DNA of 64,000 bases from Annona cherimola (taxonomy: Eukaryota > Streptophyta > Magnoliopsida > Magnoliales > Annonaceae): NCBI GenBank assembly GCA_030490835.1, contig CM059975.1, positions 49,343,174 to 49,407,173 of the forward strand, in the 5' to 3' direction. A program made the translations under genes and the position numbers. Below the pieces are notes generated by a model that saw only the letters and a program-made list of their open reading frames with translations, did no database searches and was not told the DNA's origin. Shown here in pieces: positions 11,127-22,062 of the stretch (position 1 is the stretch's first letter; each line of letters opens with the position of its first letter).

Positions 11127-12831
11127 ATGACATCCCAATCTACTTTCGTTCCCGCATTTGCCGAAGGCCAATCTTTTACTAGGCCACTATTGTTTGATGA
11201 GAACAATTTTGGCTATTGGAAGCTACGTATGAAACAACTCATCATGGCTACAGATATGGACTCTTGGATTGCAATCCAAGACGGCGTGACCCTGCCTACT
11301 GATGAAAGAGCTTCCAAATGGACCGATGAGGAAGTAAAAATTGTCAAGAGCAACGCCAAGGCTATGAATTCATTATTTTGTGCTCTTACTGCCTCCGAAT
11401 ATGATATAGAGTATCCTCTTGTTTAACTGCCAAAGAGATATGAGATACATTAACATCTATCTATGAAGGAACTTCTCAAGTCCAAGGGACAAGGAGAAAT
11501 ATATTGATTGAAGAATTGAAAAGTTTTAAAATGTTAGAAACAGAAAATATTTCTAAAATGTTTGCTAGATTTTCTAAGATTACTAACGCCTTGAAAGGTC
11601 TAGGAAAAGCAATTTCTGAATCTGAGCAGGTCATGAAGATTCTAAGAGCTCTACCGGAATCTTGGACTCCAAAGATTACTGCAATAGAAGAAGCCAAGGA
11701 CCTAAACATATTGAAGTTAGAAGATCTCATTAGCTCATTAATGTCACATGAGCTAATCAAGAAAAGAAACGAAGATCACCACAAAGGCAAGAGAGTCATC
11801 GCCTTGAAAGCCGCACAACAAAAGAAAGAAATAACAAAATGTTACCGGTGTAGCGGTTCGGGGCATATGCAAGCCCAATGCCCAACGCCCGAAGAGACTA
11901 AAGCAAAGGAGCAAAGAAAAGATCGAGGCGACAACAAAAAATTTCAAAGAATCAAAGGAAGAGGCATTTACGTAAACGAAGAAGATCAACGACATGCAGC
12001 TCTTCAAGTGAAGAACGTGAAGCGAATTGCGCAAGAATTTGTTGCATGGCAAATTTTGACATATGTTTTGCAGCAACGGAAATCTTGGAGGATCAAGCTA
12101 CTTCAACAAACTGCACAAGTAGTCAACAGGTAACCTCCAAACAAAAATCTTTTTCAATTTTTTTTCTACAAATGAATGCATCAAATGTGCTGAATTAGAA
12201 GAACTTCAACAAGCCTATGATTAATTATATGAGGAAATAAAGAAATTAGGAAACAAGTTTACAACAAAGAAAAGACAATGCGATGCAGTAATAATTGTGA
12301 ACAGTAAACTTGCTGAAAAGATTGATCAATTGAAGAATGAAAGGAATACCTTGATAAATGAGTTAGAAAAAACTCAAAAAGGAAAATGAATCACTTGCGA
12401 AGTTTTCTAATCCTGGAGAAAGTGTCAAAATGTTCTTGAAAATGACCACCCAAAGTTGTAAGAAAGGACTTGAGCATACTACATTTGAGGATGGTGAAAA
12501 TAGAAAATCTAATGCTCCAAGGTTCCACAGAAACAAACCAAAATTCATGTATGCTAAACCTAAGTTGAATCATGTGATTTGGACCAAAAGACCAACTGGA
12601 GAACAAATTACCAAATTGATTCCCACTCCTAGACTACCAGGAGCTTGTAATTTTTACAACAAGTTGGGACACAAGGTTTATCAATGCAAATTGAGAAAAT
12701 TACAAAACCTTGGTGAAAAACTGGTTTGGATGCCCAAAAGCATTGGATATATGATTTCAAAAGAAGATCAACGTAGATTCCAATGGATAACTAACCCAAA
12801 TGGACCCATAAAATGGGTACCAAAAAGATGA
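11127..12831 (+). pseudogene. gag: S2 gag (capsid/nucleocapsid polyprotein), frameshifted
   Basis: The likely start ATG at 11127 lies 35 nt after the PBS and matches the start in S7. The N-terminal half has the copia gag core (FDENNFGYWKLRMKQLI, then KGLGKAISESEQVMKILRAL and LPESWTPKITAIEE). A zinc knuckle CYRCSGSGHMQAQC follows near 11840. After a Lys/Glu-rich stretch, a second, degenerate knuckle (CNFYNKLGHKVYQC, second Cys changed to Tyr) is near 12650. The end is TNPNGPIKWVPKR and a TGA at 12829. A 2-nt insertion near 11404 breaks the frame. A deletion after ALKAAQ removes about 100 nt present in S7. More shifts follow near 11985 and 12380. Gag would form the cytoplasmic particle that packages RNA, but this copy cannot. 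Confidence 0.88.
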
Positions 12832-12856
12832 ACTCCACTTGAATTGATTTTTGCAG

Positions 12857-15800
12857 GTTTGTCTTAGAGCTAAGGCCAATAACATATGGTTTATGGATAA
12901 TGGCTGCTCAAGACACATGACAGGAGAAAAAGGACTGTTCCATAAGTCAACCCGTGCAATGAAGGAACAGTTGCTTTTGGAAATAATGAAAAAGGTAAAA
13001 TAAAAGGTAAAGGAAATGTTTATGGAATTTCAAATGCATGTATTTAGGATGTACTATTTGTTGAAGGACTCAAACACAACCTAATGAGTATCAGTCAATT
13101 ATGTGACAAAGGATATAAAGTTGTATTTGAATCTTCTATATGCAATGTTTTTGATGATGAACACATAGTATTTAGTGGCAAAAGACATGGAAATGTATAT
13201 TTGGTTTGCCTAGATAAACTTGAGAAAAAATGTCTAATAGCCATAGAAAATGATCCATGGATATGGCATACAAGGCTTGGACATATAAATATGTCAAATA
13301 TTAAAACTTTGTGGAAAAAGAATCTAGTACAAGGGTTACCAAAGCTTAAATATTACAAGGATAAGATTTGGAAAGCTTGTCAATTATCTAAACAACCTCA
13401 AATGTCATTTTCCACCAAAAAGGAAATTTCAACAACTAGGCCACTTGAATTGTTGCATATGGATCTTTATGGGTCATCGGACATTTTAACTCTTGGTGGG
13501 AAATAGTACGTGTTTGTAATTGTTAATAATTTTTCAAGATTTACTTGGATTATACTTTTAGCTAGCAAAGATGAAACATTTTCTATGTTTGTCACTTTTT
13601 CAAATTTGGTGCAAAATGAAAAACAAAGTTCAATTATTTTCATTAGAAGTTATCATGGTGGTGAATTTGAAAATAAATGATTCATAGAATTGTGCAATGA
13701 AAAAGGAATTCACCATACATTTTTGCACCAAGAACTCCTCAACAAAATGGAGTTGTTGAAAGGAAAAATCGGACAATACAAGAAATGACTAGAACTATGA
13801 TAAATGAGAGTAAATTGTCCAAAAGATTTTGGGGTGAAGCTGTAAGTACAGTTTGTCATGTATTAAACCGAGTTACCACTAGAGAAATATTGAAAAAGAC
13901 CCCATATGAACTTTGGAAAGGAAGAAAGCCAAACATATCATATTTCCATACTTTTGAATGTACTTGTTATGTGTTAAACAATGGAAAAATAAATTTGGAA
14001 AAATTAGATGCCAAAAGTGATGAAACAATTTTCCTTGGTTATTCATCAAATAGCAAAGCATATAGAATTTTCAAAAAAATAAATCAAATAGTAGAGGAAT
14101 CAATACATGTTGTTTTTGATGAATTTAACCAAACTCTGAGAAAGGAGGATGAATTAAGTGATGCAGATGATACATCGAAGAATTCAAAAGCAAAACAACA
14201 AGAGCAACAAGAGGAAACCGAGCCCAAATCAGAAAATTTCACGGAAGAAAAGGTAAGTGAAGGTAACAATTCTCACAGACCTCCAACTGATTTGAAATTC
14301 AAAAATGCCCATCCAATTGAGCAAGTCATTGGAAATATTTATGAAGGAGTAAAGACTAGAAGGTCAAAACAAAACATTTGTGGACAATATGCTTTTGTAT
14401 CAAAAATTGAACCAACAACTATCTAACAAGCTCTTAATGATGAAAACTGGGTTATTGCAATGCAAGAAGAGCTAAATCAATTTGAAAGGAACAATGTATG
14501 ACATTTAGTTCCTAGACCCAAGATTGCATTATTATTGGTACCAAATGGGTATTTAGGAACAAATTAGACGAAAGTGGGCTTGTAATAAGAAACAAAGCCA
14601 GACTAGTAGCCAAAGGGTATTCCCAAGAAGAAGGGATTGATTTTGAAGAATCATATGCACCTGTGTTTAGACTAGAAGCCATACGCATTTTACTTGCATT
14701 TGCTTCTCACATGGATTTCAAATTGTTTCAAATGGATGTGAAAAGCGCATTTTTGAATAGATACTTGAATGAAGAAGTATATGTTGAACAACCCCCTGGA
14801 TTTGAAGAAAATGGTCAATCAAAATATGTTTATAAATTAACCAAAGCATTATACGGATTAAAACAAGCTCCACGAGCTTGGTATGAAAGGCTGAACAAAT
14901 TTTTGATTGATCATGAATTTCAAAGAGGAAAGGTTGATACTACATTATTCATCAAGTATAAAAGCAAAAATATTTTAATTGTTCAAATTTATGTAGATGA
15001 TGTAATATTTGGTGCTACTGACGAAACTCTGTGCCAAGAATTTTCTAAGATTATGCAGAGTGAATTCAAAATGAGCATGATGGGAGAATTAAATTTCTTC
15101 CTTGGACTGCAAATCAAGCAACAAGCCGAAGGAATATTCATAAATCAGTCCAAGTATATAAAAGAAATGCTAAAGAAATTTGGAATGCAAACTAGTAAGG
15201 GAGCAAACACTCCAATGAGTTCAACAATCAAGATTGACATGGATAAAAACGGTAAATGTATCGACCAAAAGATATATAGAAGTATGATAGGATCTTTGTT
15301 GTATTTAACTGCTTCTAGACCGGATATTCTTTTCAGTGTTTACATGTATTCTAGATTTCAATCATGTCCTAAAGAATCACATTTATTGGCTGTAAAAAGA
15401 ATTTTCAAATATTTGATAAATACCACTAATCTTGGACTATGGTATCCAAAGGGGACGACTTTTGATTTAATCGGCTACTTGGATGCGGATTTTGCCGGAT
15501 ACAAAGTAGATAGAAAAAGTACTAGTGAAACATGTCAATTCCTTGGAAACATGTTGGTTTCATGGTATTCAAGGAAACAAACTAGTGTTGCTCTATCTAC
15601 GGCGGAAGCCGAATATATAGCCGCCAAGAGCTGTTGTGCCCAACTACTTTGGATGAAACAACAACTAAAAGACTATGGTGTTGATTATTATAATATTCCA
15701 ATTAGATGTGATAATACAAGTGCAATCTGTTTGACTAAAAATCCTGTATTACATTCTAGAACAAAACATATAGATGTAAGACATCATTTTATTCGTGAAC

Positions 15801-15934
15801 ATGTTGAAAAACATGATGTTTGTTTGGAATATGTGAAAACTGAGGATCTATTTGCAGATATTTTCACCAAAACTTTAACAAAAGAATCATTTTACAAAAT
15901 TAGAAATGATATGGGGATGATTGAATTAGATTAG
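12857..15934 (+). pseudogene. pol: S2 pol: protease, integrase, reverse transcriptase, RNase H
   Basis: Pol begins right after a CAG at 12854-12856, in +1 relative to gag. In order: protease near 12890 with MDNGCSRHMTG (catalytic Asp kept, usual DSG changed to DNG); gag-pre-integrase and zinc region near 13260 (WHTRLGHINMSNIK) with its first Cys replaced (KIWKACQLSK); integrase core with ELLHMDLYG but RSYHGGEF, where the second catalytic Asp is Tyr; VERKNRTIQEM with the catalytic Glu kept; and FWGEAVSTVCHVLNR at 13785-14426. The RT (14663 on) has [29 protein letters not shown] and an intact YVDD. RNase H has [20 protein letters not shown] and [18 protein letters not shown], ending at 15934. 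The reading frame changes at least three times. The last 423 codons, RT plus RNase H, are open. Confidence 0.92.
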
Positions 15935-15979
15935 AAGCATTTAGATAGGAGAAATGGACTTAGAAAAGTCCAAGTCAAT

Positions 15980-16115
15980 AGGCCAAGTCGACTCTGGAGA
16001 TCCCAAGTCGACTCCCTTGAAGTCGACTCCAGGCAGGAGAAGTCGACTCCGCGTCAAGGCGAAGTCGACTCCGTAGGGGCGAAGTCGATTCCACCTAGGG
16101 CAAGTCGACTTCACG
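15980..16115 (+). repeat. Internal AAGTCGAC array between pol and env-like ORF
   Basis: Seven AAGTCGA(C/T) cores lie in about 130 bp, with GTCGAC or GTCGAT starting at 15987, 16007, 16022, 16042, 16064, 16084 and 16104. The spacing is about 15-22 bp. The motif is the same as in the S-family LTRs, here without the TGCGACTTGGG arm. It starts some 50 bp after the pol stop codon. Confidence 0.85.
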
Positions 16116-16679
16116 CGTGACCGTCGGGCTTCCTCTTCTTTCCTTCTCTTTCTTCCCTCTTCCTCTCCATTTCTCTTCCTGTGCCGACAGTCTTTCTTCA
16201 TTCTGATTTTTCCTCTCCGGCAAATCCCTCTCATTTTCTTCTCCGGCCTTCTCCCTCTCTCCGTTTCCATCCATGATCTTTTGGAATGATTTCCTCCTTT
16301 CTCCTTTCAAACTCTTCTTCTTCTTTCTCCAAAACCCCCTGTTTCCACTCTTTCTCATCTCTCTTCCTCTCGTCTCTCCCATCTCCGAACCTTGCTGTCA
16401 CTCTTTGCTCTTCTTTTTCTCTCTCGAGGTCTCCCTCTCAGGGTCTCTTTCTGTCTCTTGAGGTTTCCCTCTGTTTCTCTCCGATTTCCTTTCTTTCTTT
16501 CACAAATTCCTCTCTCAAGCTCAGACAGCTCTCACACACAGTCTCTCCATCTTTCAGCCGATCTCTCTTTATTTTTGACTCTTAAATACAAGCTCTCCAT
16601 TTCTCTCTCTGTTATTCTCTCAAATTCCCCATTTCTTTCAAAGCTCCATTTCAATATCCCATTTCAAAAACCAAATTCA
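16116..16679 (+). other. Pyrimidine-rich leader before the env-like ORF
   Basis: About 560 bp on the + strand consist largely of C and T (runs such as TCTTTCCTTCTCTTTCTTCC), leading straight to the env-like ATG. The env frame is open back to 16392 only because this low-complexity tract lacks stops. I infer a 5' UTR-like or splice-acceptor-like role for a separate env message. Nothing in the sequence proves it. Confidence 0.5.
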
Positions 16680-18317
16680 ATGGCTCCTAAATCTCATTTG
16701 CCTAAGCTAGCAATGTCAAAACCATCTCTTAAGCCTATTCCCAGACAATCTAGCTCCCAAGCTGAGGAGGATGTACCTAGAAGGCAGCGGACTCCCGCAA
16801 AACGACCTCGGGATGAATCGTCGACTTCCACTAGCCGACGGGTTCAATTCCAAGCGGGGACTCTGTCAACCACAGCTGCCCGGGAAGAGGAACCCCAAAC
16901 CTCGCAAAGCACAGAAACTGGGGCCAGAAGAAAGGGAACCCCAGCTGCTAAAGCTCAAGTCTTGAAAGTGCCAACGACATATTTCAAGACAGAACTGCAG
17001 CATAGTCGATTTTATAAGAGCTTCTATGAGCGAGAGGTATTCATTCCTAAGATCATAGACTTTAAGTTTCAAAGCGACTATGAGTTTGAGATAGAGGAGC
17101 TTCTAGACTTCCAAGGATGGACCAGACTGTTGAAAGCAGATGACAGGGTTTATCCTGACTTGACTAGGATATTCTACTATTTATGGGATGATCATACCTT
17201 TAGTACCTTTGTTAAAGGAGTAGAGATGTTTTTAGGTACTCAAGGGGAATACAGCCTAGATCATGCCATTATGCAAGTGGGACGAATACTAGAGGTCCCT
17301 TATGATGATGAACGGCTGCCTGCAGATCTATTTATATTCCAAATGTATAATCAGCTCACCAGGAGCAACAGATATCATCCCAGGATCAAGTTTCTGCATT
17401 ACATGGACTTATCCCCAAGGCTACAGGTCCTAAGACTACTGATTGTCCACTACATCTATCCAAAAGGCAGAGGCAAAAACCAGCTAAACCCGCAGGAGGT
17501 GGAAATTCTCTGGAAAGTCGCCAAACGAGTCAAAGTCAGCCTTCCGCGACTATTTCTAGAAGCCTTGGCCTCCAGAAAAGACAACCCATGAGGGGTTCTG
17601 CCCTACGGGACTTGGATTACTAAAATCATGGAACATTTTGAGGTTGACATTGATGGTGAACCATTCGAGGTACTGAAGCCGATGAATGCCATTAACAAGG
17701 CCCTGCTCCAATGAATGAAAATCAATGTGGAGAAGTTTAGAGCAGAACGCATTCAAGAAAGAATGGGCGGACCAGCTCCAGAGGAAGCTGAGGATGCACA
17801 GGCTCAGGGGGAGCAGCCCCCGTCACTAGAAGAGGAGCAACCCGCTCCACCTCAGGACTCTCCCTAGGCGCCTGCTTCGCTTGCATCACATGGATCCTAC
17901 TCGCCTCATGGTTCAGAGATCCCTGATCCCGCTCCTAGATCACCATCTTGGGATACTTCAGTCAATGCGATCCGGGAGCACCTATAACAGATTGAGGATC
18001 GATTGACAAATCAGATTGCCGGGATCCTAAATGCGGTAATGGATATGCATTCCTGACAAGATCGCATGGATCGAGAACTTAGGACGATCCGATATCATTT
18101 AGCATTCGGGAGCCATAGACATCAGCCTATACCCGAACTAGATCCTTTTGACACCGGATCAGTTCGTAGAGATCCAACTCCGGCCCCCGTATCGTCTTTT
18201 TACTCCTCGGCACATATTAGACCTATCCGATTTACCCCTGCTTCCCAAACTCCATATTCCATATCGGCATTCTTATATGCCAAATCTCATCAGATCAACC
18301 CTTATTCGATTTATTGA
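16680..18317 (+). pseudogene. S2 env-like ORF (Sirevirus third ORF), five in-frame stops
   Basis: The frame starts at ATG 16680 (MAPKSHLPKLAMSKPS) and stays in phase to the TGA at 18315, 546 codons. Stops interrupt it at 17589 (TGA), 17712 (TGA), 17865 (TAG), 17985 (TAA) and 18054 (TGA). A basic, Ser/Pro-rich N-terminus of about 95 residues is followed by a globular part (YKSFYEREVFIPKIIDF, LLDFQGWTRLL, IFYYLWDD, YLDLSPR-like YMDLSPRLQVLRLL, GVLPYGTWITKIMEHF). That part resembles the plant 'putative transposon protein' domain found in env-like ORFs of SIRE elements. The tail is Pro/Glu/Gln-rich. I see no clear signal peptide or transmembrane helix. Calling it an envelope rests on its position; its function is unknown. 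Confidence 0.8.
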
Positions 18318-18318
18318 C

Positions 18319-18332
18319 AAAAAGGGGGAGAA
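18319..18332 (+). other. First polypurine tract of S2
   Basis: AAAAAGGGGGAGAA lies one base after the env-like stop. It looks like a plus-strand primer site, but the 3' LTR is 340 bp farther on. Extra upstream polypurine tracts of this kind are reported for Sireviruses. Confidence 0.6.
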
Positions 18333-18657
18333 TAGTTGAGTTTTGAGTTTAGATTTTTAGGATTTTGGGTTGGGTATGTATGAACCATTTTCTGATTATA
18401 TATGAAACAGTTGTTCATGAAAAGATTGATTACTTGTGTTCTATGCTCTGTTTTATGCTCTGATCACTAATGTTCTGTTTTGAAATAGTTGGTTGAATGA
18501 TTATTGGAAACAAGACATGCAAATGTTGAAAATAAAATATGTATGACAATTTCACAAAGTTCAAAAGGCAAATGACTTGTGATTGACCTAAAAATGTCAA
18601 AACAGGATAAAATGACATATTGAAAGGTATAAACTCAAATTGGTTTTGTCAATCATC

Positions 18658-18671
18658 AAAAAGGGAGAGAT
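18658..18671 (+). other. Main polypurine tract of S2
   Basis: AAAAAGGGAGAGAT abuts the TGTTGAAAAC start of the 3' LTR. It is therefore the expected primer site for plus-strand DNA synthesis. Confidence 0.85.
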
Positions 18672-20261
18672 TGTTGAAAACAAGTGTTGAAATCAAAAGC
18701 TAAGTACCCAAACTATATGTTTTGATGATTAACAACACAATTTGAGTGAGTTTTAGCTAATAATATATTTTGTGCATCGACTTCAAGCGTTGAAATTGGG
18801 GAAAGGAGCACCAGAAGTCGCAAACGAAGTCGACTCCACATGCGACTTGGCTGAAGTCGCAAACCAAGTCGACTCCAGCTTCGACTTTAGACTGACAGTG
18901 CAGAACTTGAAGAGCTAAGTAGCAGACCAAGTCGATCTGATGCTAGACTTGAGTGCAGTTGAAGGCCAAGTCGACTCAAACATTCGACTTGGAATAAATG
19001 AAGATAAAAAAAAGTCTAAAGCAAGTAAAGATTCATAGATTCGTCAATTCAAATCAAGAACTATCAATTGGACGTTTTCATACACTCCATGATCCAAATA
19101 TTCAAGATTCCGAGACATGAAGTTAAAGGATTTTATGTAAAGTGAATATACTGAACTTCAAATAATGCAAATCAAGGGAAGGACAATTAAGCATGAAGAA
19201 ATTAAGCAAGCAAAATCATTTCAAAAGAGTTTAAGTTAACTTGGCAAGTTAAGAAAGTCAAGTCACAACCGAAGTTGACTCCAGCAGCGACTTGGGTCAA
19301 GTTCCAGTCCAAGTCGACCTAAAAGATAGACTTGGAAACTGGAGGAATCCGAAGTCGACTCCACATGCGACTTGGGTCAAGTCCAAGGCCAAGTCGGACC
19401 CAAGTCGATCTGAGGAAGAACTTGAACAGCCTGCTCACAGCCGAAGTCGCACCCGAAGTCGACTCCAACATGCGACTTGGATTGTAACTTTCGAAAATTT
19501 GAATATTGACGCATTTATTACACGCCAACCAATTCCATAACGTTCAAATTTATTCTTTCATTATATGTAGACACTCAAGTGAATGTGAAAACACACATGA
19601 TAGAGCAGAAAAAAAGGAAAGAAGAGCTACTAAGATTTATATTTCACTTTCTTCTACATTCGAGTGATCTATGCGCTTTTGAAGGAAGAACAAACTTCAA
19701 ACTTGCTTTTTGCTACAACGCCAATCGATTCATCACTTCTACGAATTCTTCCTCGAGCTGAAACTTGCCTACACAAATCTGTAAAGTGTAGATTTCTTTC
19801 ATTTCATTTTGTTATTCGATTTTTGATGCTTGGTTTGATTTTGGTGTTTCAACTGAGTGATAGCAAAGTAGTGTTGTGACTGGAATAGGGACTCGTCACC
19901 TACTTGTGTTGCGTATTGTATATGCCCCCTAGAGCTAGAATCTAGAAGAGAGTGGAGGCTCTGGTTGTATATGCCCCCTAGAGCTGGAATCTAGAAGAGA
20001 GCGGAGGCTCTAGTTGTATTTGCGGAATACATAGTGGAACCCAAGTCACAGGAGGTGTGAGCTTGGAAGAGTGGAGTAGGGAAGGTTGCCAGAACCACTA
20101 TAATCTTGTCTATTGTTTTTCATTATCTTATTGCTTTCCATTTGTCTCATTAAAGGGGATTAAACTAAATCAGGGTAAAGTTTCTAATTTAAATTGAAAA
20201 ATTTTAAATACCCAATTCACCCCTCCCCTCTTGGGTAATTTCCATTAACTTGGGATCAACA
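18672..20261 (+). repeat. S2 3' LTR (1590 bp)
   Basis: It runs from TGTTGAAAAC to GGGATCAACA and is followed by AGAGC. It has the same order as the 5' LTR: AAGTCGAC arrays at 18780-18990 and 19260-19490, a TATA-like ATTATATGTAG near 19560, and the 49-bp duplication with copies starting at 19917 and 19966. It is 177 bp shorter than the 5' LTR, mostly because the segment between TTTTGTGCA and TCGACTTCAAGCG is missing. A deletion between similar short repeats is the likely cause. Scattered substitutions date the insertion as not recent. Confidence 0.9.
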
Positions 20262-20266
20262 AGAGC
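20262..20266. repeat. Target-site duplication of S2, right (AGAGC)
   Basis: AGAGC follows the 3' LTR and matches 9307-9311. Confidence 0.9.
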
Positions 20267-22062
20267 AAGTTGGGATTTTTAAGATTACTTAAGCTAGATA
20301 GGAAATCGAGAATTCTTAACCCTAAACTATGCAAAATGGGTTCCATTTCAATTGGTTATGTAGAGATTTACTAACCTAAGTTTATATATATATATATATT
20401 TACATATGCCTTCCAATGTGTATAAACCTTATCTCACTACACCCTATTGCTATATTCCCATATAATGAAGTATGACAAGATGGATTAGCTCATAACCTAT
20501 TCACAATTATACAGGGTTAATAGGTATATACCTATCCATGTCAACATTCAACCCTTCCAGAGTTAAAAACCTGTGTCATATATGTGAATCTCATCTAAAT
20601 CCATTTTTTCTAAGTATGAATATAGATATTAGATCATCTTACAAGGAGCTAGGTTTGTAAAAATATTTAAACACCATATGTAAAGGTAAAATCTACACAA
20701 CACAAGCTACTACAACTAGATATTCATTTCAATCTAAAAAAGAACCAATCCACACATAGTTTAAGGATCAAGTCATCTCAATCTCCCATCATAAGGAGTT
20801 TAGGTCAAAAACATAATATCAGATCTCTTCAAATCCATGTTCAAGTACATCCCAACAAAGGAGAATAAGAAAAATATGTAGAGAAAGAGGAGATAAAACT
20901 TGCTAATTTCCACCAAACAAATGAGATATCCACTTCGGAATCTCCTTAGCTTAAGAATCTCTTCTTTTCTCCTCCTTAGCTACCTCCCACGAGCTCTGGA
21001 ACTCCTTTATCTTGAATCTTAGATGATATATATATACCCCCTCAAAGCTAGCTTGAAACATGTTCGAAAAGTCACACGTGTGAGAATCAACACCATAGCA
21101 CAATATGCGGCGGCAGGACAGGGCATCAACTACTCTAGAATGGTTATCGACTTAAGTTTCTCTAATTTCTAGAATGACAGTTTAGTGGTGTTGGGGTGCC
21201 AAAAAGTGAGGCCGAGGCACCGATCACTCTGGACCAAAACTCATCCTTAGCTTGCACTACATGTTTTCCTTTCTACCCCATCACTTAACATGTACTTCAA
21301 AGTGTAGAATCACCTCTTTTTGCCTACAACAAAAACTAAAACTAGTAAATGTGGTCCTAAATGATGGGATGAGATTACTAATATCCTAAAACAACATGAT
21401 TTGAATTAAATCAAACTCAAAAAGCATAAAATCTAACTATAATGCATGAAATGCAATAATGATGAAAACTAAGCAAAAATTATGCAAACCTACGCAATTC
21501 TCGTGAACTAGCCTTCAATTTGGGTGCGAAATGAGCCTTGACAACTCTAATTTTATAAAGTTGTCACTTCTCTTCGATCTCAAGTTTTACGAGTTCTTTC
21601 TTGTGCTGAAACTATATCTATACAATCTATAAAGTGTAGAATTCTCTTTTAAATTCATTCTCCTGTAGTCCTATTTGGCTTGGTATTGTAGACCAAGGCC
21701 AAGTAAAGACAAGTAGTGTACAGTTGGAGTGGAATTCGTTGTCTACTTGTGCAGTGATTGTAAAGGCCCCCTAGAGCTATAATTTAGAATAAAGCAAAGA
21801 CTCTAGTTGTAATCCATTGACATAATGGAACCCAAGACACAAGGGTGTGCTCTTAGAAGAATGGAGTAGGAAGGGTTGTCTCGAATCTCTATAATTTCTT
21901 GTGTCTACCATTATTACTCCGTTTGCTCTACCACTTTTCATATTTTCATTCAAGGGACTAGATTCCCAAGGGGTTGAGTTCAAGATACTAAAAGAAATTT
22001 AAAAGAATTCAATTCACCCCTCTCATCTTGGGTTTTATATTAAACTCGGGACTAACAGTTGT

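Larger units (their letters stand above)
9312..20261 (+). mobile_element. Near-complete Sirevirus-like Ty1-copia retrotransposon S2
   Basis: This 10.95-kb element is bounded by LTRs (9312-11078 and 18672-20261) and the target duplication AGAGC. Its order is 5' LTR, PBS for tRNA-iMet, gag, pol (protease, integrase, RT, RNase H), an AAGTCGAC array, a pyrimidine-rich leader, an env-like ORF, two polypurine tracts and the 3' LTR. A copia pol order followed by an env-like ORF is the hallmark of the Sirevirus (SIRE/Maximus) lineage. All ORFs carry stops or frameshifts, so it is not autonomous. It is inserted in an H-family solo LTR. The two LTRs are very similar by eye except for one indel of about 0.17 kb. 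Confidence 0.93.
9083..21566 (-). repeat. Solo LTR of family H (Athila/Tat-like), split by S2
   Basis: It begins TGACAGCTGCG at 9083 and ends in a 28-nt hairpin (TGACAACT ... AGTTGTCA, 21539-21566). Target duplication CTTCT lies at 9078-9082 and 21567-21571. Only 9083-9311 and 20267-21566 belong to it, about 1.53 kb. The two parts join with the same order seen in the uninterrupted copy at 27695-29454: first the ACGCAAGTATACGTG block, then an ACCTATTCACAATTATACAGGG segment, then the hairpin. By comparison with the copy at 38676, which follows a polypurine tract, the LTR reads on the minus strand here. It lies within S1 and holds S2. Confidence 0.8.
5483..22057 (+). repeat. Solo LTR S1 (Sirevirus family S), split by two insertions
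   Basis: This LTR starts TGTTGTGAAC at 5483 and ends GGGACTAACA at 22057. It is flanked by the 5-bp target duplication GTTGT (5478-5482 and 22058-22062). Only three pieces belong to it: 5483-6154, 8627-9082 and 21572-22057, about 1.6 kb in all, the normal length for this family. The first two carry degenerate AAGTCGAC units. The third has the downstream part: GAGCTATAATTTAGA, GTGGAACCCAAGACACA and the CAATTCACCCCTC end. The gaps are filled by a K-type solo LTR (6155-8621) and an H-type solo LTR (9083-21566). S1 sits in the gag of the minus-strand Athila-type element, which resumes on the other side. Confidence 0.85.

Noticed and set aside
16095..16382. Minus-strand Arg/Glu-rich ORFs at 15941-16382
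   Set aside because: Shadow of the pyrimidine-rich leader on the other strand. Low complexity only.
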